Shown: positions 1-11,858 of the stretch, in pieces
How the letters are laid out: each line of letters opens with the position of its first letter
How positions within the stretch are numbered: position 1 is the first letter of the stretch
Assembly (NCBI GenBank): GCA_021234155.1
Contig: JAJEKV010000005.1
Span: 1,242,001 to 1,306,000 of the forward strand
Reading direction: 5' to 3'
From: Isoetes taiwanensis
Taxonomy: Eukaryota; Streptophyta; Lycopodiopsida; Isoetales; Isoetaceae
DNA: 64,000 bases
The notes under the pieces: generated by a model
Databases searched by the model: none
What the model was told of the DNA's origin: nothing
What the model saw: the letters and a program-made list of their open reading frames with translations, nothing else
Translations under genes and position numbers: made by a program

Positions 1-365
1 GTCTTGTAACTTTGTCGCTTGCCTATGCGCGCATAGCATCTTATGGTTCTCTTGTAGTAATAACAAATAGGTACGCCAAGATTTGCACGTTTTAGCCTTT
101 ATTTTTTGTCAAGCTTCTAGTGGTCCTTCAATTTTGCCAATTTCGAGGTGTGTCCCAAATCCACCTAAATGTGATTCTAATTTTACACCTAGTTTAGGGG
201 TGTAAAAACAACAAAACAAAAATTTCTCAGTAATTTTGGGCCTTAAAATAGGTCACGCAATTGTAAATTGAGGTACATTTTTTTAATTGGCCCCCCAAAA
301 GTGGCAAAAATTAAGGTTTTTTAAGGGAATCTTTGAAAGATTCCTTTTTGTGGTGCAAAGGCAGG

Positions 366-389
366 TCATTAGTGCGTTTGCTAGGTCAC
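366..389. repeat. Left arm of a 24-bp exact inverted repeat
   Basis: This 24-bp stretch is the exact reverse complement of 4760-4783. In the right-hand arm, read on the minus strand, it lies just upstream of a Helitron helicase Walker A motif and would encode the residues SLVRLLGH. Here the same codons read on the plus strand, opposite to the neighbouring Helitron remnant. The repeat therefore looks like a stray piece of helicase coding sequence left by an inversion rather than a transposon terminus. Confidence 0.8.
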
Positions 390-402
390 ATTGTTGGTCG
401 TT

Positions 403-1815
403 CTAGCACTGCTCCATTATGCTTGATATCTCCATTGTAGTAGTTAAGTATGTTGCCAGGTCAAGGGATGTGGCCAATTCATGCATTACATCTCTTGCAA
501 CGCGAGCATGTAATTGTAAGCAAAAAGCTACAATGTTAGTGCCATATTGAGTTACTATGTTATTGATCAAATGGAGAGACTCGTTGAATGCAACCGCCTC
601 ATTGTTTGAGTATTGATCTAGCAAGGCGTGACTCATATGTGTCCGAAATCTGTTCCATATTTCGACCATTGCCTCATTATGCGCTGCGAGAAGTCCTTGT
701 GCCTCTATAGCTTGTCAATACGTCTCTATTGTTGATCATTCAAAGTTTTGAGTTCATTCCACGTTCTAACGGGTCAATATAGCAAGATTTGTCTTAGGTA
801 GAATGCTTCACCAAATTGAGGCAATAGGAGACGTATCCTACATATAATTGGTTGTCTTGACGTCTTTCTGACAATGTTTTTTGTAAATCTTGCTCGTTCT
901 TGCTCTAGATAGTCCCCATACTATAGAGTTGATGCTGCATTAAATGTATTCAATGTGTTCATAGTATTAGATGTACGTGAAGGTGTCGAACTCGAAATTT
1001 AGGGGTCGTAAACAGTAACGATCCAACAGTACATTTGTATTTGGCAATTGTTGGTGTAATGGGAGGCATTTGACAGATGGTGATTTATTTGATATATGAT
1101 AGGACATTATCCTCCATGATGCCTCTGTGGCTTATAGGTTTCGCGCGTTCACGTAATCTCGTATTTCATTTCTAGTAGGTGCTCTCGCAATTTGCTCTAG
1201 TGATCCATTTTCAGACCATTGTCTCATTGTCTGTGTTCATAGTTCTACATTTGCTGATAAATATTGTGAAGCATATTGTGCATGTAGATTATTCCTTGAT
1301 GATAGTTCAACCATAGATTGGCTCTTTTCAGTTATTCAAAAATTGGCATTATCAAATCCCTTGTATATGAAGGAGAACACGTGCACTATAGAAGCAATGT
1401 CTACTATGATATGACAATCCAATTCATGGAGCAAGAACGCATTGTAAGGAACTACCCACATGTCCTTTGTGGTTCTCCTCCTATATTGTACATAACCCCT
1501 CGAATCAAGGTATGTTGCAGAATTCACAGGCTTTTGATCTAATGGCAGTTCAGCAAAAATAATTTCATCAATATAATCCATTGGTATCTAAGGCTCTGTA
1601 TGAAACACAAGATGTGCATGTAGTAATTCTCACTTTTAAAACTCTATCATATGCGTCATGTACGATTATACGTTGAAAGAATGTCCAAAGCAATTCCTTC
1701 AATTGTTGTAGTCTACCATGGAGGCACTGAACAACATCCATAAGGGCATCAGATACAGTTTGGCTTGGTCTAAGTGCAATCCATATCTCAGGCCAATCTG
1801 TGATGTAGGTAAGAT
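403..1815 (-). pseudogene. Helitron Rep/helicase-like domain remnant
   Basis: This is the decayed N-terminal half of a Helitron rolling-circle transposase (Helitron_like domain). Reading the minus strand from high to low coordinates, pieces of the family order are visible in shifting frames: WPEI..AL.P.QT near 1740-1810, the segment before the IDEIIFAELP motif near 1560-1580, DMWVVPYNAFLL then CHIIVDIAS and FSFIYKGFDNANF at 1340-1470, VNARNL*ATEASWRI near 1100-1160, and a C-terminal block at 403-669. Stops and frameshifts separate them, so no functional protein can be made. An intact Rep-helicase would exceed 1,200 residues. The helicase half is not attached downstream, where the minus strand runs into the inverted-repeat arm at 366-389. 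Identification rests on several collinear motifs. Confidence 0.8.
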
Positions 1816-3406
1816 GATATCATTCTAATCATCATTCTCTCGCTCAGAGTAGTCTTCGTCATATTATATCCTCCTACTCTGAAATGCTGCCATCCTGAAG
1901 TAATTCAATCATGTATCCTCAACTCTTGAGTACATGTCAACCAAGTAACCCCCGCAAAGCCGGCTTAATTGCAAGAAGCGCTCCTCGTGCAACAGCCTCG
2001 TCCTATACCACTGCAACTATGCGAGATTATACTCGTTTGTAGGTCCCCAACATAATGTGCCATGTGGATAGAATAGAGGGTACTAAAGTGGCTCTTACAT
2101 GGAATCAAGAATGTTCATAAAAGTTGGCTCCCCTTAGTTTTGCACCCAAAAGCCAAGGTTCGAAAAACATTTGAGGTACAACCAGAAAGTATGTTAATGA
2201 ATACCAGATTTCCTTTACAGTAAAGCTCAAAAATACCGGATTTTACATATAAACTCTATTTTTGCTACCAGGTTTTTTGCCGGCGTGCAAAAGCGCCAAC
2301 TGGAAAATAAGAACTTCAACCGGCAATCCTCGAGCCTAACCCCCACTTTTTCGATCCCCTGCCAAAAGCCGGCAATCCGAGCCCTAATATCGGTTGTGTT
2401 GTTGACCTCATCGATAGCTGCTATCTCATCGCTTGCAATAGCTCCTCCAATTGTTATATTTTCCGATGGCATATGCATGCTTCCCATAGTCCGGAAATTT
2501 GAACAAATGGATTTATTTGATCAAGAATTGAAGTTGCAATCTATTGGAATGGTATCCTCTGATTTCGCTTGACATATTACTAAAAAAGGCAGCCATTCGG
2601 TCTTCTCCTTGCATGATCGCCACTTTGATCCCCGGCCCTATTGCCAGAAGCATGGGCTTTGCCCTTATCGTTGTCTTTCCCACCAGCCACTGAAACAATC
2701 AAAATGAAAGCTTAAAATGGAAACTTTTACAGAAAATCAATCGTAGTGTAGGTGCAATAGAAACTTACTGGTTTTGAACTTCCAATGGCCATGGTATCGC
2801 GGAAAGTCGATTAGGCCGAACCATTGAAAAATAATTATCTTGAGGTTTCCTTTTCCTAAGTTTAATGATATTGTTTAGAAAACTATTGTTTTAAAAACCA
2901 TTATTTAAAAACATTGTTTAAGATCATTGTTTAGACACCATTGTTTAAGAACATTGGGTTGGAATGGTTGGAATTATTGATTTCAAAGAATCTTTACTAG
3001 AAAAATATGGTAACCCTTGCTAGAAAAATTTTAGACCAAAGTTCTTGTTGGCATTTTGGCAGTTCTTGTCTCACTATGGACAATAATGGGGCCAGAAACA
3101 CTAGCAATGGAAACGATTATTTACCAGGTCATGCATCCTTGTATTCATATACGTCTTCATCTTCGTCTTCGCCCCGACGAAGACACAGAAAAAGACCTAG
3201 AAATAATCCCCTTGAGGCATTGTACCTCAATCGCTGAAAGTTGTTGGTGCAATACATGTCGTGATGGTGCTACACGTTCTTATCATGTTCGACAAGAACA
3301 TGAGGCAAGATATGGCATGTGGCGAAACAGGCCGCAACAAAGTGATGAAGAATGTCGGCTCGAGCAGGAAGCCAGTGAGGTATGACATATATAACATATG
3401 AATAGA
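1816..3406. other. No gene recognised; anonymous and possible transposon DNA
   Basis: No convincing gene is visible. Short open frames on both strands overlap each other at 2227-2698 and show no family motif. A plus-strand frame at 3056-3385 ends in an Arg/Glu-rich stretch with two Cys (CNTC) that loosely resembles the basic N-terminal region of Helitron proteins, but this is weak. A T-rich stretch with repeated TTGTTTA words lies near 2870-2960. Confidence 0.4.
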
Positions 3407-3774
3407 TTTTTTTTTTGAAGACGTGTTTTACTTCATATTATACACTCAAAATATTACAAAGTACTTCCAGAAGTAAAAAATATCCCTGAAGCATCAATCA
3501 CTTTTAGATGATCCCTCCATATTGGAAATTTAATACGATCAGGCCAATTGGAGATCTGAAAGCAATTATACAACTTCTTACGAATTTCTTGAAGTACCAC
3601 CTGAGAAGAAATATGCTTATCATAAAAGACCTTTCTTCGCCTTCGCTTCCATACACTCCATATTAGCCAAGACTTTGCCATGTGAAATGCAATCCTTTTA
3701 GAAGCAGTCCACTGATTTGGATAAATACCCAAAAGAAAGTGCTGACTATCCAAAGATTTTGTTAGTTGGCACAT
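3407..3774 (-). pseudogene. LINE 3' end: zf-RVT-like tail plus poly(A)
   Basis: A minus-strand frame at 3454-3774 has the Trp/Arg/Lys-rich pattern found after the reverse transcriptase of plant L1-type LINEs (zf-RVT and following region), with KRIAFHMAKSWLIWSVWKRRR and later ISNWPDRIKFP. About 40 bases downstream on the same strand a run of 10 A (plus-strand T, 3407-3416) matches a retrotransposed poly(A) tail. The fragment is 5'-truncated, as is usual for LINE insertions, and abuts the Helitron helicase remnant. No RT catalytic motif is present. Confidence 0.6.
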
Positions 3775-3782
3775 GAATTTGA

Positions 3783-4746
3783 TTATTTCAATTTATCATG
3801 CATCGACGTGATCATGGCCCTTGCATTTTTCACGAGGCCCTTTTCTGTATCAAGTTGTTTCATAATGTGGCATATCGCACCTACTTTTGAGCTCGAGTTC
3901 ATGGTCAAAGATGCCAAAATGGGTAAAATTGATAAAATCTGACGTTGCATAAGGGTGGTCATGGATGGGTTCGTTTTGTTCACTAATGTGATTGTGGCTA
4001 TAATATTTTTTGCTTTGGTTGGGAACTTTGCCCAGCATACGCCCATTGAAATTCATGGCATTTTTGTGGATGGGCGACAAAATGCTCGTTTCTCACATTC
4101 ACTTGGATTCCTCAGGAGATAGAGAAATGTTTTTGCATCTGCAATGTCAGTAGTTGTGTTAAATATATCCAAAGAAACTGTTGTTTCCTTCCAGTTCTCC
4201 CCTATGTTATCGACATATTGCATCAGCTCAAGATCTCATGCATTTCGTATTGGTTGTTCTAACCTCAGCACATGAAATGTTTGCCTTAGTGGTGATGATT
4301 TTATAGATGCATTAATTGCTGCAGTCTCTCCTCCTCCTTTTACAATGGGTGCTGCTTGTTTAAAACCTTCAGAAGCTATAAAATGCTTTTCTGTAAAGGG
4401 TAGATTATTTCTACAAAGTTGTTGCAATAGGTTGTTCACGCTCTCTAATAATTGTTTTATTAGCCATGGGAACTCGTCCCAAATTATGGCTTTTGCTGCA
4501 ATAAAAAATTGAGCTACTCCTGAATCCCGTTCTAGTAGTGAATGTAGGCCTACACTATTTTCTATCACAGGAATTTGGAAAAGTGAGTGTGCAGTTCTTT
4601 CCCCTGGGAATTGGAGAGCTGCAAGTGCTGTTGTGCCACATGGAAGCACTATGTTTTGGTTCCCCCGTATTAATAAGCATATGCAATTAAGAACAAACGT
4701 TTTTCCTGTGCCAGCCGTGCCATTTACAAATATTGGGTATTCGCTT
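3783..4746 (-). pseudogene. Helitron Pif1-like helicase remnant
   Basis: This is the helicase half of a Helitron transposase, related to Pif1 5'-3' DNA helicases. From 4746 downward the minus strand shows NGTAGTGKTF (Walker A), the block LPCGTTALAALQFPGERTAHS, IIWDEFPW (Walker B), HVLRLEQPIRNA, and further on the C-terminal pattern NGRMLGKVPNQSKKYYS and LDTEKGLVKNARAMITS, which matches the usual Pif1/Helitron ending LRNLD..KGL.NGTR. Stops interrupt the frame near 4233 and 4060, and frame changes are needed to follow it. It is dead, and the Rep half at 403-1815 lies on the wrong side, so the two are not one intact element. Confidence 0.85.
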
Positions 4747-4759
4747 TGAGGTCAACAAG

Positions 4760-4783
4760 GTGACCTAGCAAACGCACTAATGA
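4760..4783. repeat. Right arm of the 24-bp inverted repeat
   Basis: This is the exact reverse complement of 366-389. It lies at the upstream edge of the helicase remnant and, on the minus strand, reads as the Helitron residues that normally precede the Walker A motif. Confidence 0.8.
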
Positions 4784-4952
4784 TCTGTGGTGCAATTGCA
4801 GATTCCTTTTTCAAAAACACCAAAATTTGGTACTTTTGGCATATTTTTTAAAACATAAGAACAAAAAAAGGTTGCACATTGAAAAAGAACCATTTTTGGA
4901 GCGCGTGAAAATATTGTGGTCAAACTAGAACAAAAAATGGGCTTTTATGATA

Positions 4953-4990
4953 CTAGTTATGGTGCCCGGCGTTGCCGGGCTTTAGCAAAT
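4953..4990 (-). mobile_element. Helitron 3' terminus (hairpin plus CTAG)
   Basis: On the minus strand a perfect hairpin, GCCCGGC-AAC-GCCGGGC, is followed by about nine bases and then CTAG next to T. That is the standard 3' end of plant Helitrons, which insert between A and T. The terminus implies an element body at higher coordinates. No convincing 5' TC terminus was found to the right, so its length is unknown. It does not belong to the helicase remnant at 3783-4746, which lies beyond this end. Confidence 0.6.
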
Positions 4991-6751
4991 GTGGACAGTA
5001 GAAGAGATGCAGTTTTGCATTTGAATTGGCCTTTGTAGGCCTTAGAATGGTTGGTTTTAGATTTGTGTCTATAATTTGGAGAGGTAGTATTTATGGAGTT
5101 TTAATGTTTGGGTGAGCATATGATGAAGATTTATGTATAATAAAGGATGCACAACATTGTAGTGGCAATGCAGTTGTTAGTCTTTTTATGTACATAGCCA
5201 TGTAGTTGTAGACATCTACAAAATTACTGTGTGTCCCTATGTTCATATTTTGAATTTGGTGCGTATTAACATTGCAATCATTTGTAGACTTCCATTAATC
5301 CTGTGGCACATGAGGATGTGATTATAATATATATGGGCTTGTTGTAGGCAATGATGAAGTTGTAGACATAGTTAAATACATATAAACAAAATCTTGATGC
5401 TAGATATATTGTATTGATCTAAACAGGTTGTATAAGAGTTAAAGAATCCTCTGCAATAAGAAAATAAAATGACCCTATTAGTTGTTGGGTTTTTGCAATA
5501 ACTTTTGCACAAAAGCAAAGGAGTCACGAAATAACATGAAAGAATACAATCTCTAAGTTGTAAGGTGCTTTTAGAAGACAAATGGTTTATCGTAAGGTGG
5601 TAAAAAATGAGAGCCATGTGTCTTTATACATGAAGAAGTTAGCGTGGCAAGCATATCAATGCGCATTCTTGAAGCAATAATGCATGCCAACACCTTAGGT
5701 ATAATGGTGACATTCAAATTGTCTTATGCATGGATGTAATTGCCATATATGAATGGACAGTAATAGTAATGGGGTCTAAGAAACAACTTGAGGAGTATAG
5801 TTACAACATTGAACAGAATAAACAATGCGCATTAGAGGGAACGTACAATTTGTGGCGAATCTCATCTCTTAGCAGCAATAAGAAATCCTAGCCATTTTGA
5901 GGATATTACCCCCATAATGCATGTTTAGCTATCGAATAAGCACGCACAAAAGCTTGCAATAATTTCTACAGATCTTGAGACTAAGGACTGTGATTTTGAA
6001 GCCTGAGCTTCTGATTCAGACTAATGACTGATTTTAAAGCTAGAGACTTGTCGTCACTTGAGAGTCGTGGTCTATTAACCTTTGACTTCTGTGTTAACCT
6101 CGAATATTAGGGATGAAATTGTAACTATGAGTGCCAGTGGGCTTATTGCATCCGACAAAAGAGTAGAAAGTAAACCTTGTCCAATGCGTATCAATGTGGC
6201 CAACATATGATTTCTTGTTGTACTATACTTTGAGAATAGATGTGCTTATTTATATTTTATTTTTTATTTTTTTTTGTAAATTAGAGATATTGACAATGAC
6301 GTTTACGATGGAGTAAAAATAAAAGAAGATAGGCATGCAAGTTAAGGTGAATGTTACTTAGGTGGTAGAATGGTATAGGATCCCATACAATAACCTAGTG
6401 TTGCCATGCCACGCTTTAGCAAACAAATGGGTTGGATTATAGACTACAATTTGAGGCATCAGTATAAAACTTTTTCTACGATGTTGTATTGCAATGTGAA
6501 ATTGTAATGTGATGTTCGCTGCAACTTGAAAAATATATCTATAGATGTTGTAACGTTGGGAGGGCAATTTTCCAATGACATGAAACTATTGAGGTAGAAT
6601 GAAGCATGGTGGAGGTTCATATTACATACCACATGGACAAAACATGATTACCAAATTGTGTATGGTTGGTGCCACCAACTTTTGTTAAGAGCGTATAATC
6701 TGACAAAACTTTTTGCAATAATGCATGGCAAGGTACTTCAGCTCTTTAGAA
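4991..6751. other. No gene recognised
   Basis: AT-rich sequence with only short, motif-free open frames on both strands. It may be the body of the non-autonomous Helitron whose 3' end lies at 4953-4990, but no other Helitron signal was seen here. Confidence 0.4.
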
Positions 6752-7080
6752 AAAGCAAGTCTCATTGGCAGAGTTGTACTATTGAGCAATTCGAGACAAA
6801 ATGTAGAGCTCACTGGAGCATAGATGAGAAGCAGGAATCAAACTATGCTACTGATTTAACTTCTTTTCGGGGAAGGTGAAGCAAAATAGCAAGAGATGCA
6901 CGATTTTGAAGCAACCCTAAATAGCAACCGGTGAAAGCAAGTCCCATCGGGCAGAGTTATACTTTTAGGCAAACTGGAGACAAAATGTGGAATGCACTGT
7001 GACACAGATCAGAAGTAGGGATGAAACTTTATACTTTTAGGCAACTCGAGACAAAATGTAGAATGCACTGTGGAACCGAT
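6752..7080. repeat. Three diverged direct repeats
   Basis: A block of about 65 bp beginning GCAAGTCTCATTGGCAGAG and containing GAGACAAAATGTAGA appears near 6752-6820, 6934-7005 and, shortened, 7031-7080. Copies differ by substitutions and small indels. A second shared word, ACTTCTTT..GG.AAGGT, follows at 6858 and 7083. No coding role is apparent. Confidence 0.6.
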
Positions 7081-7099
7081 TTAACTTCTTTCCTGGAAA

Positions 7100-8515
7100 G
7101 GTAGAATGAAATAGCATTAGAAGAATACAAATTTGAAGCAACCGCAAATAGCAGCGCTGGAGAAGCATCATTCTTTCTAATACTGTCTTGCAGACACATA
7201 TTATGTGCAATTCTACTGTAAAACATGCCAGTTTTGAGATCTCAATGACCATTTCCTATGGGATGTGCATGTACATGATAACTTGGGTGCGGAGACAAAT
7301 ACATTAGAAGTCAAAACATTAAAAGCAGTGTATAACTCTAGAAGCATCACGATGGACCTAGAATGGATGCAACATACCCATTCTAGCATTGCTCCTAGCC
7401 ATTTGTTGGGCAAACCTGCAAGAATAAGACATTTTAGACAAATTACTATTAGCTTTTGTATCTTACCAGTTTACCAATAATTAAGCTGGCAGCATCTAAC
7501 CATCATAAATATAGAAAATGTTCACAGAGCAATACTGTGTGTCCAACAGTACTATGTGACCAACACATGATATTAGATAAGCACCATTAGTATTAGTACT
7601 AAGGGATGCAGACTGAAAAAATGTTTTATAAAGTATATAATTCTCTATTATCATAGACACTTTGTAATAAAGTTATACCTCGGAAAAACTGATGTGTGTA
7701 GCAGGGCAATCTAAGGAGATAAGATGCCATATGTCACTGATATTCAGGGGTTCGAATTAATAATAAAGTTTAAGAAAAAGAGAGACACAGGAGATTAATA
7801 CCATAGAACTCCATCATAACATATAAAGAATGTAGGTAGACTTTGAGCTGCTTGCACTTTTCTATTCTATTCTTTAATTGATAACTGTTATTGAGATTCA
7901 GTAACAATTATAGTTAGATGTATCCACATGCTCACCTGTAACAAATTAACAGGAATGTGAGTCCACAAATAAAAACATTAAAGCAATGTTAAAAATGACA
8001 CACAACGTCTTAGCCATTAACCCTTTCCAGTTTAAGGTTTCTGCTTATAGCTCTTTATGAGCTTATTTGAACTAAGAGCAGCTATAGGAGCTTGGAACCA
8101 CGTCCTTCAAGAAGGCAGATGGCCATTTACTCATCAGCAGAAGGAGCATGTTGTATAATGCTATTTACGTACTTTCAAGCTGTTAGGTCTGTAAAGGGGC
8201 CTTCCAATGTTACTGAATTTGCAATAGACAACCCTCGGATGACTTGCAGAAACTAATATGCAAGTCCTAAATCATACACAGAGTTTAGATACTCACTACC
8301 ATAACTCCTGAAGTCAACTACACAGAATTCTTAAAGTCAATCCTATCAGGGTAAGAAATCTTGCCAGACATGTTCCCGATAATACAACAACAAATATAGG
8401 GTTTTAGAAACATATAAAAACACAAACTTTAATGCAAATAATTCATCAACGTTTCTCAAAAGTACTCTATGGAAGATTTTATCAGTAGAGAAATGGCCAT
8501 AAAAGATGTTTAAAC
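7100..8515. other. No gene recognised
   Basis: AT-rich intergenic DNA. Overlapping short frames at 7029-7480 show no family motif. Confidence 0.4.
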
Positions 8516-10081
8516 CTAGTCCACATCTCCATATAATTCTGACAGTGCCTCAGTATTATTGTCCTCTTTTGAAGGCAAATTACCGTCCATGAGATTTGAG
8601 GAATCAGGACCCACAACTCCCATGACATTTAAGGAAATTGCATCATTTAATTTCCCAACCATATCTTCCAGATTCTTTGCAGGCACTGCTGCACTCGTGG
8701 GTACCTTGTCATTTAACTTTCCAGCACAATCTAGGTCTTGTACATCATTCGCAGGCACTGCAATAGACACTAAAATTCAACCAAACCTGACCATAGACCT
8801 TTCATATGCCACAGACAAATGCCACATAGTATTGAACTGGCCAAGGTCAATGGCAGCTTTTGGACCAAACGATAACCCAAGATAATAGGATGGATTGTTT
8901 CTTTAAAAACCTCCCATTTTAGCAGTAAGCATCCAGTTGTGAAGGAAAAAAAAAAAAAAAAAAAAAAAACAGAGTCTTAAAATCATGGGTAGAGTATTGC
9001 TCACTTTATTGGTCTTCTTAGTCCCAAAATGCTGGTGCTATAATTCTTCCGAGAAACTCAGACACCCGGGGGCTAGGCTGTAAAGAGCAGGACTCAAAAT
9101 GTGTACACATGGTACACCTTGGGGTTGGGCAGTTCCATAGAATGTATGTGTCTCACGCTTATTTTGAAAGAAGAATTTCCAGATATTTAGGCTAAATGAT
9201 ATTTACAATATGCAATCTGGATGATTGTAGATCATACATACTGCATACTTTTCTTTTGCTTGCTAGCTAGGAATCTATGTTCTAAATAAATTCATAGAAC
9301 GGCACATAACAGTGAAGGAAAATAGGCTCCAGGTATAGACATCATACCTTCATGGACCTTGTGTCCACCTAAACCTCACAAATCTATGTTTTGTTAAAAC
9401 GGCAATGACAACCATATTAGTTGTCGTATCAAAGAAACACATAAACTTACCTTATTAGACTGCACTTTCTGAAACGGTATGGGTAGTATAGCCATTTAAC
9501 TGAACATGCTTGCAAATGCCTGAAACATGCAAGCAGAATGAGCATGTATACACACACACAAGTAATAGTTGCTTGCAAATGCTCAGAACATGTAACTAAA
9601 CTCAAGGACAGCCAACTCTGCATAAATCCATAGCATGCATAAATCATTTAGCATATAAAATGTCGATTGAATATTGAGATGTTGTTCAAAGAAAAGCTTA
9701 AAATTCTGAAAAATGCAACCGCAATAAACTTCACAACATGGCCGCTCAGGTTTCAATTAAATCTAGCAGATAACATAGACATAGATATGGACATAACATA
9801 TCTGGAAGTCGTTACCTATCTTGTTTTCTTTGAGCAATGGGGCAGCCAATCATCCAAATACTGACCACGAAAACCCTGCAAGACATGCAATCACGATCCC
9901 TAAACTTATGCCTGTAAAGAGAAATAGAGCAATTTAACCGTGATGCAGAATCTTGCGGAGGATCCAAATCTCTGCATGTCGATCCAAAAACCTGGCCGGC
10001 ATACCTTGAAAATAAAAGAAACTTGATCCCCATTCCATATCCGAGCAAGCGTGGCAGGCATGCCGAAGATAAGGCATCCAT
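8516..10081 (-). CDS. Possible minus-strand gene, unrecognised exons
   Basis: Three pieces look exon-like on the minus strand but do not join into a verified model. (1) A frame opens with ATG at 10081 (MDALSSACLPRLLGYGMG) and runs through splice-like sites. (2) About 8799-8880 reads FGPKAAIDLGQFNTMWHLSVAYER and ends at a possible GT donor. (3) 8516-8757 follows a possible TTGCAG acceptor and gives about 80 residues ending in an acidic tail, ELYGDVD, with an internal repeat of AVPA(N/K) followed by KLND. The phases of pieces 2 and 3 do not agree with the obvious splice sites, so the model is uncertain. I do not recognise the family. The acidic C-terminus and the absence of stops in the coherent stretches are the only arguments for coding. 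Confidence 0.3.
8946..8970. repeat. Poly(A) run of 25
   Basis: An uninterrupted run of 25 A on the plus strand. No LINE or SINE body was recognised immediately upstream, so it is recorded as a homopolymer. Confidence 0.9.
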
Positions 10082-10283
10082 GGAAACGTCAGATCATAAC
10101 CCATCGGCCCCAAAATGAAAATATTTTGATATGCCCGATTTTTGGAATTCGGAAATCTTTTCCGGCCAAAATATTAAAAACCTTAGAAAAACCAACCCAA
10201 AAAAAAATCCAAAAAGTTTTCGGGACCCCGGAAAAACTGAATTTAAACAATAGGATAAGATTGTAAAATACACTACACATAGT

Positions 10284-10438
10284 CTATGCGCGCATAGAGG
10301 GAGACATTTAATTCAAATACGTAGGAGAGATATAAGCTCATAAAATTGTAATCATCACATTTGCATTAAACAAGACCAATTTTGTTTTTAAGCGTCAAGC
10401 ATAGCCTTTTGAATAGGAGTTTGCCTATGCAGGCATAG
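10284..10438. repeat. Paired 14-bp palindromes CTATGCGCGCATAG
   Basis: CTATGCGCGCATAG occurs at 10284-10297, and a one-step variant CTATGCAGGCATAG at 10425-10438. The same 14-mer occurs at 23-36 at the left edge of the window. The role is unknown; it could belong to a dispersed transposon terminus. Confidence 0.6.
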
Positions 10439-11690
10439 ATAGAGACAATCAATTTTAAGTACTCTAGAAAGAATAAAAGTCAAATAATAAATAATAATGG
10501 TACTTGAACTCGATTAGGTATCAAAGAGTTTTAAATATCAAGTGGAACTTGTTTAGCATGAAGGTTTTCTTTGTCGTCATCTTCTTCGACAATTGTTTTA
10601 ACAGTGGTATCAGGTGGATTTTTTTTTTCCCTTTTCAAATCTAAAATTCATGCCTGTTTTAGGGTCTCAAATGTAAACTTTGTTTAAAAGGACTAATAGC
10701 AATGTAAAACAAGCACATTTGTGAAGACACCCATAAACACAAGTTGTAAAAAAAAAACATATACATTTGGATTGCATTCAAGTGAATGAGAAATCCAGAA
10801 GGAAGCATTTATTATATTTTTGAACTTACAGGAAGATCACAAAGCTCAAGAACTTATATTAATGTACGCCTCGAAAGGTTGTGTTTAGATAGATTAAAGT
10901 AGATTCTCATTATGGTAGAGGATATTTGCTAATTGCAAGCATCTGTTTGGATGCATACATGTGGCAACAACCTGATAAAATATATTTCTTCTTTTCACTA
11001 GGTGTCTTCAACAACTAATATCTTTTGCACCGAGTATCTTATATACAGAGTGGCCTTTGCAGTGTGTCGAACAAAAGAAATGTTCCCGGCAGCCTTGGTT
11101 GCCGCGATAAATTTCTTATAGAATATATTGTGCTAAGACTAAGAGTTGTAACAAAGCATTGTCTCACAAAGACATTGAGAAGCATTCCCTAATTGATCAC
11201 AAATGATCAATTAGAGAGAAGCAATGATGAGAAATTTTAGATCACAACCAACAGGAGAATGAAGAATGAACAAAAGAAAATAGAAGTCAATTATTCAAAT
11301 GTAGACAACCAACGTAAAGCCTGTATAACTGATAGGAGCTCTCTTCAACCACCCAACCGGGCTCAAGCACACACAAGAAGTCTTTATGTTGTCTTCAACA
11401 AGGATCCTCAAATCTCAGTTGCAATAAGGTTGCACTGGCAACGGCTATGTCTGAGGATTCTGACAGCTTAAAACAGAGACGAGGGCTTTTAGCAAGGCTT
11501 GATCGAATGCATAAGTTCAGGGTTCTTCACGAATTTATACAAATAGAAAGGCCTTTTCTGGGATCAACCTTGTTGCATTCGGAAATATCTTAAAAAGGAA
11601 AAGGCAAGGAAAATCAGGTAGATGGGAATCGGCCATTTATAGCTAGGCGGCCCCTTTTTGTTTGAGGTTCAGATTCTTCTATGCAGATCC
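10439..11690. other. No gene recognised; one strong hairpin
   Basis: AT-rich DNA without supported coding. A perfect 10-bp stem, CTAATTGATC at 11189-11198 with its complement at 11205-11214 and a 6-base loop, stands out. The sequence around 11030-11230 has the look of a decayed LTR, but no termini were found. Confidence 0.35.
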
Positions 11691-11858
11691 GGATCAAGTC
11701 CGAAAGACAGGGCGATGGTTCTTGGCTGTAACGACACGATCCACGTTATCAGCCATACTCTAACTTATAATTTTCATTAAACTGATATTATTTCCCCCTA
11801 TAGGTTCCCATATATCTTTGCCACTAGATCCTTGTTGGGCTTGAATTGCTCCCTCGAG
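11691..11858 (-). repeat. Direct repeat of retrotransposon gag leader, copy 1
   Basis: This stretch of about 165 bp is nearly the same as 12961-13127 and in the same orientation. The second copy leads into the first codons of the gag remnant (MTDNGG...), so this one is probably a second broken gag start from a related Ty3/gypsy copy. Confidence 0.7.

Noticed and set aside
2227-2698. Overlapping ORFs of 60-95 residues
   Set aside because: Three mutually overlapping frames on both strands without motif or splice context.
3783-4990. Single Helitron comprising the helicase remnant and the hairpin end
   Set aside because: The hairpin end is a minus-strand 3' terminus whose element lies at higher coordinates, while the helicase lies beyond it at lower coordinates.
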